Below are positions 1 to 12,100 of a DNA stretch of 64,000 nt, piece after piece. The stretch's first letter is position 1; every line of letters starts with the position of its first letter. Origin of the DNA: Thunnus maccoyii (Eukaryota > Chordata > Actinopteri > Scombriformes > Scombridae); assembly GCF_910596095.1 (NCBI RefSeq), contig NC_056535.1, forward strand, positions 4,435,001 through 4,499,000. Direction: 5' to 3'. The position numbers and the translations under genes are program-made. The notes below the pieces were generated by a model. The model was not told where the DNA came from, made no database searches, and saw only the letters and a program-made list of their open reading frames with translations.

Positions 1-3000
1 CCAGAGAAGAATTCCTGGAGTTCTCCAGGAGTCATCAAGCCAGTCAGGATCACATTCACATCTCTGAAGTAGATGTCAGTACCATGCTTTTGATAACTGG
101 TTCTGTGCATATTCAAGTTATGGAACTTATACTGGCAATAAACAGGCACACATTTTTCCTGGGAAAGAGAAATTTTCAACTTTAGCCTTATCTCAAAGGT
201 CACCGCTGAATGTAAAGCTTGTAATTCAAAGCTATTGTACTGAAATGTATTCATCTTTGTGAATAAATATCAAATGAGATGGACGTCACACCTCTAGGAC
301 ATGGAAAGGGGTCGGGGTTGAAGGCATTGAAGTGGCTGACAAAATGGTGATGACCAGTGGATTGAGTACAGCCTTCAGTTGGTCAGATATTAACAGCCTG
401 TCCAGAGAGATGTTACACATCACCTCAAATACACCAGCTGAACGGACTGGGAAGCAGTCATCCAGTGAGGCCTCACCTGGTGGATAGACACAAAAATAAG
501 AGACTACATAGTTTAATTTCATCAGTGTCTGAAATTTAAAATGTATTGACATGACATTCATCATGCCCAGAAGATGAATTCTAATAACTTTGGTTATCCC
601 CTGAATTTTGATTTAGCAAAATCCTCAAAATTTCAATTTGTCTAATACTTTTTGACCAAATACTTGCAAACTAATGATATGCCAATCAGCCACAGCAAAT
701 GTAGAAAATGTACACATGCTAACACCCTAAAATAAGATGGTGAAAATGGTAATCATTGCATGTGAGCATGTTAGCATGCTGATGTTAACATTTAAGCTCA
801 AAGCACCACTGTGCCTAAGTACAGCCTGGCATAGCTATAACCTCATGATAAAACAAGTCATACCTAATAATTTCACTTGAACAGTAAGTGCATTAGTCCA
901 CATTTTTGCCATCATATGACCAGAATTCCTTTATATTTAGCCAGATGACTGACAGGCAGGAGCCAGAAAAAACACAGGCTATTTCTGCCACATATATAAT
1001 GCTGTTAATTTTTTCATCTTTGAGGGGGTTGCAAATAGGTTCTGCTTTGTTTTAAAGGGGAAATCCACCAATTTTACACATCAACATTTATTTACAGGCG
1101 TTGAGGAGTAATACTGCATATGTGAGAAAAGTAGTGTAAAGCCTTTTGTGTCTCCAGAGGGAGCTGTGTGAAATCTGATAAATTGCCTCAAGTGATGTCA
1201 CTTGAGTCAGTGTTGGCTGGGTCTGAAGACTACAAGTTTGAAAATGAAAAAAATCTGGAGGTGTGAAGTTAGAAAGAAGTGAGGTTACCAGACCTCCGTA
1301 GCTCCTCGTCTCTGCATCATAGCTTTAATGCTAAATCAGTAGGGTGCTCTTTAAAGTGGCCACAAGCCAAAAATGGTGGGAGCCACTGTTTTAGTGGCTA
1401 TTTGTGTAAATAAAAGTTTGACTCACCTGCCAACAAACGAATGGGACTGATTTCAACTGAAGCAGTGTCAATCTTTTGTATATCCTCGAGGTTGAAAGCA
1501 TCAGTTGTGGGTTTTTGAAAACCTATTTCGGTATAGGTAAGACATTATTTATAACAAGGGTTATGGAAAATATATTTATCATCATGGCTTACATGAATTT
1601 GTGTCAGTATGATGTTTGCTAAATATATAAACCAGCATGCATACTGTACATTAATCATTGCGGTGAAAGAACTTCAAGTTCTGTACAAAAGTGGCAATAT
1701 TTTTTACTTTTTCTCACCTGTGTCTGGGTGCATCTCTGGATTGGAATTAAACATTATATCCTTTTTGTGCTTTTTAGATGTGTGTGACCTCTTCTCACAT
1801 AAGATTCTCAGTCTGTTTACCGTAGACTTGACACCACCTTAGAGTGAAGATATCATTTTAATTATACAGTTTTTCCATGATAAGACAGTTTAAACCATAT
1901 GTAAAATTTTTTCAGTCATTTGGGGGCAAGTTGAAATTGATGCTCACCACACATGTCTGTTGCATCTTCAGCATGTTCCTGTGGTGGCCTGAACACTTTG
2001 AGTCGTTCATAGCGAGCCTGGCTGGACAGTTTGTCTTTACTGTTCCATATCTGAAGCCTGATCTTATGAGAAAGTAGACTGATCACCATGTCCCTGTTGA
2101 CTTTGACGTTGAAACTCTGGTTCCAACCAACCCATGTCTGGTCTCCCTCATGCCATGTTCTCAAAATCTGTTCCAAAATTTACACATTAATCTTTTGACA
2201 TATTTTGCATTTACTATTTTACATTTTATTCAACAGCAGCAGGAGGTTTTTACGTGTGTTTGTTGCCAGAAATTATAATTGCTATGCTGACAATAATAAT
2301 CCATGTACAGTGATGGGTTATTTTACTGTAACTCTAGACTATGTTGCTACTTTATTTTCGTTCATTCAGGATGTTCATGAATTGTTGATGAAGGGGAAAC
2401 ACACACACAGGAATCAGATGAGGGTTACCTTGATCTCATCTTCTTTGTACAGTTTTGCTACTGGCCCAAACATAACCAGGTCCACTTTGACCGTCTCTGT
2501 ATCACCTGGCAACAACTTGTATTCGATATGATAGCAGCCCTGAGCTTTATGAGCTTTGACCAAGAGAGTAGATGAGTCCTTCTTCATTTTCTTGGCCTTT
2601 TCAGCAGCTTCCTGGACATCCGCCTCTTCTCCTAAAAAGCGACATGTGTTTGTGAATGAGATCAAGGATGAAAGAAATCTGTAATCTCTGTTTCTTATGT
2701 TATAATTTTGATTTGTAGTACAAGATTCATACACCAACTCATCCTACTGACTGTCAGAGTACTATTCAATAACCATGTGGAGCTTATATTGATATTTTAT
2801 ATATTCTGTGTGACAAACCTACCTCTTGGAACAGCTAGAGCAATGTGAACTGTCCATGTGACGTCATAGGAGCTGTCATCTGTGTTTGTTGTAATATCCT
2901 CAGTTGAACCTGACCTGTTTTCCAACCCATGCTCCGTGGATGACAAATCACTCTGAAGGACAAGGGCATCTTCCTGTCCTTCATCCTGTCCTGTATCCAC

Positions 3001-3069
3001 TCCATCATCACACTGACCCGTCTCTGACATGTTGGCCATGAGGTCTGACTCCACTGTAATACTTTCCAT
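1..3069 (-). CDS. cfap92: CFAP92 (KIAA1257)-like cilia protein, 5' part, runs off left edge
   Basis: Five coding exons on the minus strand join in phase: 3069-2823, 2631-2429, 2167-1948, 476-292 and 158-1 (continuing beyond the window). They give about 337 codons. Each junction has GT-AG borders, for example CAAGAG|GTAGG at 2823. The product starts with an acidic, disordered 65-residue leader. It then has a segment with [14 protein letters not shown], a Lys-rich helix, and beta-rich stretches containing MFGPVAKLY and [15 protein letters not shown] recognise this as the CFAP92/KIAA1257 family (DUF4550), a poorly studied cilia/flagella-associated protein. The next gene being efcc1 supports this, since KIAA1257 and EFCC1 are neighbours in human. 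The ATG at 3069 is the first in its exon, but a splice acceptor lies at 3078-3079, so a 5' non-coding (or coding) exon must exist upstream, probably near 4.0 kb. The name rests on remembered family features, so a relative is possible; the gene structure itself is well supported. Confidence 0.78.
540..865 (+). repeat. Percomorph interspersed repeat, copy 1 (GCATGTTAGCATGCTGATG type)
   Basis: The block contains GATGAATTCTAATAACTTTG, the phrase AATTTCAATTTGTCTAATAC, then GAGCATGTTAGCATGCTGAT and GCACCACTGTGCCTAAGTAC. A diverged copy in the same orientation lies at 34350-34800. I know this as an abundant repeat in perciform introns; its class is unclear to me. It lies in the cfap92 intron between exons 3 and 4. 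Confidence 0.65.
1052..1354. mobile_element. TTAA-flanked MITE, family A copy 1
   Basis: The element starts TTAAAGGGGAAATCCACC and ends GGGTGCTCTTTAA, with imperfect terminal inverted repeats and TTAA at both edges. It shares the inner phrases GCCTTTTGTGTCTCCAGA and CAAGTGATGTCACTTGAGTC with the copy at 38256-38463. TTAA targets are typical of piggyBac-type elements, so it is probably a non-autonomous relative. It sits in a cfap92 intron. Confidence 0.6.
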
Positions 3070-4055
3070 GAAAATCACTGTAAGAAAAGACAGTTAGTCA
3101 CAATTTAACCTTCCAAAACATGTAAATATTCAACATGTGTCAATTTCATTAATTTACAACTTAATTTGAGATATTTGACAATAATTATCAATTGAAGGTG
3201 TTATTAATGATTGATATTTACAGGTCTTAAATATTTTCAGGTGCAAATTAATGATCATTTAAAGGGGTCTTTATTCAGTATTCAGGTTTAGATTTGGGGT
3301 AAAATAATGGATGAATTGACTGTAATGCAGTATATTAAGTGTTTTTAATGGGTCGTCTGTATGGAGTAAGGAGTGTTAAAGGAGTCAAACACCCTTAAAA
3401 TTTACAAAATAACATTACAGGTACCCCTTAATTTGTATAGATACCCCAATATACAACAATGCATGAATTTATTTATTAATAGTGCCCTTAAATTCTATTA
3501 AAATATCTCAATTACATCATCACTAATTGATTGATTGAAGGAATTTTATGGGGAAAAAATCTCATAAAAAGGATATAGTTCAAAATGACACTTTGACAGT
3601 CAGTTTTATGTTAAATCTTGCCAGCTATAAATAAGCTAACGTTAGCTCTACCTGGTGCTGTGCTTTGTCATTAACAAAATAGGCTAAGTGAGCTCATTCT
3701 GGAAGTGCAATTAAATAAGAGAAAACACTACAATTCCCCGCACAAGTAGCTGTCTTGTTTTAGTGCAAATATTAATAATTAAATAATAGGCTAATACTTT
3801 GCTTTTTCCCTCTTTCTGTTGTGCCCACCTCAGCTCCTGTTGGTCCGGATGTGAAGACTCTTCTGGAAGAATTCAGTTTGAAGCAGGTCGTGTCATTTAA
3901 TCAAACACACCTCTCTACTTCTCGTCACTTCACCTGGACTAGTAGTTCCCAAGCTGTTAACTCGCTTTACTTACACGTATCAAATGTTAAGTGCAGTAGT
4001 GAAGTTGTCACATAACCTTCAACCTAACCACAACCTAATTTACTGAGTGTAACGC

Positions 4056-4069
4056 GTCGCCATGGCAAC
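4056..4069. promoter_or_regulatory. RFX X-box motif between cfap92 and efcc1
   Basis: The sequence GTCGCCATGGCAAC fits the palindromic X-box consensus (GTYNCC, two-base spacer, RGNAAC) bound by RFX transcription factors that switch on cilium genes. It lies about 1 kb upstream of the first coding exon of the minus-strand cfap92-like gene, where a 5' exon is predicted, and 1.3 kb upstream of efcc1. The motif match is seen directly; its function is inferred. Confidence 0.6.
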
Positions 4070-4184
4070 CAGTGTAGTGAAGGAAGTGAGGTGTGTCGCT
4101 GCCCTCATGTGCTGTGAGACTATCGGAATTTGTTTTAATTCAGTTCAATTTAACAAGCTTTATTTGCATGAACGTCATTAGAAC

Positions 4185-4397
4185 AGTAGTGGAAAGTAAC
4201 TTAATACGTTTACTCAAGTACTGTACTTAAGTACAATTTTGAGGTACTACTGTACTTGAGTATTTCCATCTGATGCTACTTTATACTTCTACTCCACTAC
4301 ATTTATTTAACAGCTTTAGTTACTTTTCAGATGAAGATTTGGCACGATGGATAATATAACAAGCTTTTAAAATACAACACATTGTTAAAGATAAAAC
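4185..4397 (+). repeat. Teleost repeat with TTTACTCAAGTACTGTACTT motif
   Basis: The text GTGGAAAGTAAC, TTACTCAAGTACTGTACTTA and CTACTTTATACTTCTACTCC is a very common teleost interspersed repeat that I recognise. It runs straight into the hAT-like element at 4398 and together they fill most of the cfap92-efcc1 intergenic space. Confidence 0.6.
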
Positions 4398-4736
4398 CAG
4401 TGGTTTCCAACCTTTTTGGCTTTTGACGTCTTACAAAAAGCAGTGTGTAGTCGGGCTCACATTTCAGATGTCTATGAGTTGTTAACAGCTCCACCAAATT
4501 GACCACCACCTGATTTTTCTCTCTAAACTTCTCACATGGTTTCATTTCAATAAAAGTTCAAATGATCCAATATTTCACCAAAAATCAAAGATTAGAAAAA
4601 AGTCCAAAAACTGAAAACAGATTTGTGTATCAGAACTTTATTTTTTCTTCTTTCTCTCCCATTAATCATCTCACGACCCCTCGGATTTATCTGGTGACCC
4701 TTTGGAGGGGCCCGACCCCTAGGTTGGGAACCACTG
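4398..4736. mobile_element. hAT-type MITE (CAGTGGTTYCCAACCT ends)
   Basis: The terminal inverted repeats are CAGTGGTTTCCAACCTTTTT at the left and AGGTTGGGAACCACTG at the right. Such ends are typical of Charlie-like hAT elements. No transposase frame is inside. The flanking 8-mers are not identical, so a clean target duplication is not seen; it may have inserted into the repeat to its left or be fused with it. Confidence 0.65.
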
Positions 4737-5391
4737 GACTATATATATAGGCTAGATTACACATAGGCTATGAAAACTCAAAGAAAGATCTACTAGCCTA
4801 ATAAAGACATAAATAAAAATCTAGACACACATTGATATACATTATATACTGTGTATCAGAATAGGATATCTACAATAAGTGATGAAAAAACCTTTTCTGC
4901 ATATAAACAAGATCATGTATGACAGCAGGGCACAAAGTAAGGTGCAATCTGTGCAAATAAATAAATAAATAGGCGTGCGTTTTAACCCTGCATACAGCAT
5001 GCTGTAAAAATTCTTCAGTTGAATAAAGACTCTCTACCTCTGCTGCACAGCCTGTTAGTCTCTTGGGCATCTTACATCTTAGCAAAGTCTAACCCAAGTG
5101 AATGACAAAAGTTTACACACCTGGTGGCAATTATACTCAAACAAAAAAGCAGTTTGAGACCGTTATGCATAGTAGGGCCATGTTACTGACTCCTGGTTGG
5201 GACCCCTGGTTTTGGGTTTGGGGGGCAGTGCTAAATTCAAATCTGCTCCGTTTTAACACACGCCTCATTCTAGCTCCGCCAGTCTGCCCACAGTCTGCTG
5301 AGAGGATGAATGTGCTGCGTGCGCTGGCGGATTTTGGAAGAAACAAAGTAACTCTGTTAAGTTTATGGAAATATGATGTTGCTCAGTAGAA

Positions 5392-8300
5392 ATGATGGAT
5401 GCGATAGACTCCATTGATCCATACAGCCGACCAGCGCGCAGGACACAATGGATAGTCAGCACTCTGGCTTACCATTACGGACTGGACCGGGGAGTGGAGA
5501 ACGAAATTATAGTTCTAGCCACCGGGCTAGATCAATACCTACAGGAGATTTTCCATCATATGGACTACCAAGGTGGAGGCAAAATCCCTGTGGAGGACTT
5601 TAACATCTTGTGTGACATTCTGGGACTGAACAAAGACTTGGAGGATTCTGAATGCGCCGGTGTTTTACCCAGCGAGCTCTCTTTCAGACACTTTCACGCC
5701 AAACTGTGCGGGTACTTCAGCACAAAGGCGGGGTGTCAGTATGAGAACGGCCGGCTGCTGGTCGGGAAGGACAGCGAGCATATAGAGACTCAGATCCGCC
5801 TGAGAAGCCCACTGAAGCGGCGAGAGAAGCTGCTGTGTGTGGGAGTGAGCGGCGGGTCCTCGCCGTCCCCGGAGGGACGGCACGCCTCCGGCTGCAGGCT
5901 CGGCTCCTGCACCAGGGAGTGTTATGAGGAGATAGTGGCACTGGAGGAAGCAGAGGACCGAATATCAAAACTGGAAGATGAGAATGCAAGTCTGAGGGAG
6001 CTGATTGAAGACATGCGAGCCGCACTTCAGAGCAGTGATGCCCGCTGTTTGGCTCTGCAGGTGAGTGCGTGTGATATGCTGGTATGTAATGATACGAGAA
6101 TATTCAGGAGGGCTAAACTAATAAAATCATGCCAAGGGTTTGAGTTGGATGATGATGTCCATATTTTTTTTAGAAAGTAGCCTAGTCATGATTTCATTAG
6201 GGTGGATACAAGCAGCAGTCTTAGGGAACAATTTTAGGGAACAGGGGTGCTGCTCACCAAACTTGCCTCTATTTGCTTTGGGCCCCAAGCAAACGCTGCC
6301 CCCACCTCTCAAAACTGTGGTACCATTTTCTTACAAGGCAACCTTTTGTTTAATGACACAAAATAAAGTCCTCCAAATGGAGTCCCTGATAATCCATATG
6401 ATGTAGCTAAAATCTACAGTAGACACTGAGCTGGAAAAGTTCCAGTGTACTGACCTTGTGCTAAGGTTTGTTGTCAAAATACAATTTGCAATGCAATAAT
6501 GAACATTCAAGCACAGTGTTCACTTTCATGTTTATGTTATGGGACACAACTGCAGAGCATCTGGACCAAAGTCAGTCTAATAAATCCATTTAGAACTTAT
6601 TAACATTTCCAACTCCAGCTGTAAATATTTATTTGCAGATGACTTAACTTTTGCTTTTTGGCTTATGAGACAGTAAGAAAATGTTGACCCTTAATGACTA
6701 TTAAAATGCAGAATAACAGAATTGATCTGCAGTAAAATTAGAAAGTGAGAATCCCATTACCCCTTATTTATGTCTTACTAAACTTTCTAACTGCAAACTT
6801 AAAGATCCCTTCCAGACATGTTTTAAGATGTATTTAAATACTCTACTTTGAAGAATAAATTGTCTGAAATGGCTTTTCCACAAAAAAAGTTCAATTATCT
6901 TGTAAAACCCTTAAAATTACATCTACTCCTTCTTTCTCATTTAAAATTCCTGAATCTCTGAGTATGCAAATATATTTCATTTAAAACGTTTAACTACTAG
7001 ATACAAGATGTCTCCTTCACTGTAAAGTTTATTCTCAGTGTTTGTGCACTGTTCAAGTTTCCACATCACACTTATGTAAACTGAATACTGGACCAGGATA
7101 GACTCCAAACTAGTTGTGACGTCACATATCATGCTCATAGGTCCGCCCCTTAAAATCGGATTTTCAATGAACTCAGAGAAACTTTCCACTTTCAGCAGAT
7201 GAATATGAAAACAGCCTCCTAGTGTCAAACTCTGCACATACATTATTGGACATCTAGAAAACTTACCTCCATCAATTGTTTATGACTCATCAGCAAGAGA
7301 GGTTTTTCCACAACATAGCAACCCAAAAGTTCTCATTAAAGCAGCAATAATCCGTTTTTTATGGAATATGTTTTTGGCCACTTTAAGGTAGCGTAACAAG
7401 CTGTACACACACAATACTGATGTGTTGTCACCTTTGTCAAAATTGTTGTGGTGAACATTCTAGCAAACACGCCTATTATTTACACATCCAGCAGACATTT
7501 GCACAAATTTGGTGTCATGTTTCTGTGGATTTAGCAGAGATTTTTCACTAAAACTGTCTATCTGCTGTGTCTGGAAACCAGGCTGATGTGAGTAGCGAGA
7601 CTGAACCAAAACTCTTAAAAAGTTATGGGCCATAAAATCAAAACAAAGACTGAAAGACACTAAAACGTCTGTGGAGCTGAGAGAAAATGTAGAGTGGGAT
7701 GATAATTCTCTGTAGGTTTGTTATTATCACTGACTTACATTACACTCATTTTATCAGTTGCTAGTTGCAGCTTTAATGGCTTATTAGTGATCTATAAAGC
7801 ATCAGTAAATGATGTATTACCCATTATTAAAGCCTTTAGTTACAACGTATAAACTCTCAAAAGGTTTGTAGATAGGTGCTGGCAAAATTGCACCTGCTGG
7901 TACATTCCAGGTATTTTAGGGAATATCTTCCAAGATCTTCTGGTCCCGTGTTGTTCATCTGTTACCTACTGTTGCTCTCTCCAGGTAGGACTATGGAAAA
8001 GCCACTCCAAGCATAAATCAGAAGAAGGCTGCTTTGTTGCCCACCAGAAACAAGCAGCCCAGAAAAGTATGAGCAATTCCAACCTGAAAAACAGCACCTA
8101 CAGCAACCTGAAGAGCCTGCAGAACATTATCCACGAGATAGAGCTGCTGCAGAACTCCAGAGACCAACAAGTAGAGGAAGCCATGCTGTGTAATCAGAGA
8201 CTGGAGCAGGAACTGTGGAGCTCTAAAGAAACTGTGGCGGCACTGGAGGACTGCAACCGAGTCCTGAAGAAGGAGCAGGTGGGCATGAGGAGGAAGGTGG

Positions 8301-9049
8301 AGGAGGCCAGGCAGGCGCTGCTTAGCGGCCTGGGGAAGGTGAAGGAACTGGAAGCTAAAGCCAGTCATGTGCCGGCGCTGCAGAGACACATCCTCCAGCT
8401 GGAATCAGAGCTCCTCTACTACAGGTAATAACACTGGGAACTGTGTCACATCTAGCATTTTAGAACAACAAAACTCTACTACATCAATGTTAAGCCAGAA
8501 GTATAATAAGATATTACCACAGCTCAGGAATTAATCAATAAATGACTCAGGATAAGACTGCATCCTATACAATCACTGGACTATCTTGACAAAACAGGAA
8601 GTTGTTACTCTGTGAGGGCACAAACATTTACATTTATTTGGATTGGCATGTCAAATTATTTATGCTTTGTTTTCTCCATGACACCCCCCAAACTATGTAA
8701 AATATATCAATTTTAGAGTTGTTATTTCTATACGTTGACATATAACAACTTCATCTCATCCAAATAGGACTGCAGCTAACAATTATTTTCATTATCGATT
8801 AATCTGCTTATTATTTTCTCAATTAATTGTTTGGGCCAGAAAACAGTGAAAAATGTCTGTAACAGTTCCCTAAAGCCAAGATGATGTAATCAAATTCACA
8901 GCAGTATGATTATAAATAGTGATATGATAGTGATGAGATTATAAAAATAGGCAAAAGACTTCGTTCTTCAAGAGAGATTGGTGAGACAGTTTGGTGGCAG
9001 GCTTTACACCTCTGCTTTTGAGTGTGGCCTTTTGGAACATGTGCAGTTG

Positions 9050-9117
<68 letters not shown>

Positions 9118-12100
9118 GACACAATTACCTTAAGATGTGGATCAACAACACATCTGGGGACCTACTCATTTGCAGCATGCTGAGGCATTAACTGGAAGGT
9201 AGGGCCATTGAGGACAGTGAGGTCATGCTTTCTGTATTTTTCCAGTAATTATGTGAAATAAAATTTACAGACGATATACAGTAACTCAACAGTTAAAACT
9301 GAGTGCAGAGTGCAGAATTCCAAGAGTGATGCAATTGCAACACACTCTTTGCAATATACTGTAAATTCTGATATGACAATTTCATTCTTTTTACCCAAGA
9401 AATAAAGATGTTTCTTCAATTTTTCCCTTGATTTGACTTTAAAGGCGGGTAGATGCAGTAAAAAAATAAACAAATACTCCCCTGAGGTCATAGAGAAGGG
9501 AGTTTGGAGTATCCTTTTTACCTCTCCATTAGATCTAATCAGCTGTCAAATCCAGTGCAGAACAAGTGTCTGGCTGTTCATCATGTCATGAAAAAGAAGG
9601 GGTTTGTTTGGGCAAGTTATCGCGTTATCAAGGCCTTTTTGGATTGAATGAACCGTCATGAATTGTAAGTTCTCCTAGAATAAAATGACTCTGTTTACTT
9701 CTGGCTGCATGCCTGGAAAACGCTGCCATGCTATTTATGAAGGTTTGATGTGGTTTACTATTCCACTTTTCAGCCTTGTTGTGTTTTACTTTATTTAACA
9801 GGCATCGTGTGTGGCAGGTTGGTCCTGCCTGAGCTCCACTACTGTTAGGAACTACTCATTTTGGTGGAAGTAAGGGTGTAATTGGACTTTTAAAGTACAA
9901 AGCCGTTGGTTTAATGTTTATCTCTGTGTATGTTGTCCCTGCTCCAACCATGTAATCAGTGTCTGCAGGTCTGGCTTTCTTAGATAGCAGATGTCTCTAA
10001 ATGGTTGTAATATCTATATAATGCTGTTATTATGGGCTCTAAAGCACAACCGACTCATATGATTAAAGTCTTCACTGCTACCTGCCTTTAGGTGATTCAA
10101 AATAACAAATTTAGCCAACACAATTCCTTTCCTTTAACACTAAACTCCACTAATCTATGCAGGCTGTGTCCCAAAGTCTTTTCACTGCCCTTCCATTGAT
10201 ACCCTAATAGCGAATAATTCAACACCACAAAGGCTCTGACTTGCCAAGAGGGAGCTCCATTGAGTGAGAGCCTCAGCAGACTAACCATTCTCATCAATCT
10301 CCGTTCACTTCTTTCACTGCACTCCCAAATGAACAATACCACATAGGCACCCCCGTCCTATGGATCTTAGCAACCAGGCTCCACGAGTATTCCCACTGAA
10401 AACCTCAGTCCTCGCTCGGTCACGTCTTTTAAGGACACAGTTAAGAGAGAAAGGTGCCAGTTGAGGTGTTTTGAGGTGTCTTTTTTGTCCCTTAAACTGT
10501 ATGGCACAAACTTAAGATGAAGTCATTACTCTGTCAACATGCTGTTCCAGTATCAAATGTCTGGGATCATATGTAGCGAGGTTTAGAGATGCAGTAGTGT
10601 GTCAAGGGGTCTGTTGAAATGATCGACCGTAACTTTATCCCTGCGGCTTATTTCTAAACTGCTGTGACAAATAATGAGATTAACTCAGATGCTGCTGGAT
10701 CTCAGCGATACAGAGTTACAGGGCTGGGGGGTGGGGGGGCGAGTGCTGGCACTGCTTCTCCGCGGTGGATTCCACTTAAGCGCTGTGATAATAAAGATGA
10801 GGATAGACAATGCTTAATGGATCCTTATGATGTTGAAAGCCCCTAGTGTGAGCCCTATCCCGCCAGGATAGCAGCCCATTTTACCTGGCCTAGTGGACCA
10901 CTAAGAATATTTTTGCATCCAGAATGTTTAAAGCAACAAAATACACTTAGTTGCTGCTGAGTTAGATGAGAAGATCAATATACTACCCGCATGTGAGAGT
11001 GGTATCAATCATCTCATCTAACCTCAAAAGAAAGTAAGCGAATAAGCATTTTTTCCAAAAATGTGGAACTGTTCTTTGAAGTGAACATGTGTTTCATCTT
11101 GATTCCCTTTTTTTTGTGTTTTTTAACATTTGATGAAGTACCATTTTCTCATCTAGTAAATCCCTGTTAAACTTTCTATCAGAATCGCAGCACAAGTCTG
11201 TTTAAAAAAATGTGGTCATCAGTATGAAACCTAAGATGTGTGGGTGTTGTTGCATAACATGTCTGTGATTTGTTTGGATTCTATGCTAGAACGGAGCAGA
11301 GGCCGAGACCTCAACAGGAGTTAATGAGTACAGAAAAGTCATTGTATGGCCGTGATTGTCTAAAAGTGGCACTTTTAGCTCTGTTTCTTGAGCAGCAGAA
11401 GGTAAAAGGAGTCTAAATCAGTCACTCTGGCCTATAAAGCTTTGTGTGGGCCAGAGGGATTAGACAATAGGAAGCACATCGAGAGGAACAAAAAGACATG
11501 AGGGGGAGGAAAAGCCTACCATCTGGAGGAAGAGGCAAACACTCAACTGTTTGTTCATGAAATGACGGACATGTTTTGCAAGGCCCACAGGAGAGGAACA
11601 GCTCCCTTCAGCTTTCCATCTTCTTTTTGTGCTTCGAAGAAAACAGAGTGGGGAAACAAAATCACTCATTCAAAGAACTCTAGTCGTCTTTCGTCTACAA
11701 CTTTTTGGTTGTATCATCCTCTTGATTCCAAATGTCTCTGTTTATATAGTCCAGGGATTTCTAGAGAGCATACCCAAGCACATATATCCTAAGTGCTGCA
11801 AGTTTAAAACTCACTTTTCGTTTTAACGGCACGCCTGCAGGCTTCTTCTCTGTATGCCTCTAACCCCTGGCCCTCTGAAGGCAGGCCCCAGGGGAGGCAT
11901 AATCTCCCAGCCTTTTCATGCTCTCTGCATGGCGCCTAAGAGCGGAGGGGAGAGGAGGGTCTAGCAGACCATTTATCTGCCTCTGCGCAAGAGCAGCATT
12001 GTGTGGAGCAGGTGCTGCCATGGCATTCTTACCCTTTAAATAATGTCCAAAGGACACACTCGAGGGATGTCTAGGACCCATGGCATTCTGCTGCTGCCTT

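Larger units (their letters stand above)
3078..5391. other. Divergent cfap92/efcc1 upstream region
   Basis: This stretch holds the predicted 5' exon and promoter of cfap92 (X-box at 4056-4069), the two repeats at 4185-4736 and the efcc1 promoter side. The ORFs here (for example 4870-5085 or 5102-5389) have no family resemblance and look like chance frames. Confidence 0.5.

Noticed and set aside
5717-6025. Minus-strand ORF of 102 codons in efcc1 exon 1
   Set aside because: It is a shadow of the conserved plus-strand EFCC1 frame.
8910-9191. ORFs of 60-70 codons made of Thr-His or Val-Cys repeats
   Set aside because: They are translations of the TA/TG microsatellite at 9050-9113 and exist on both strands.
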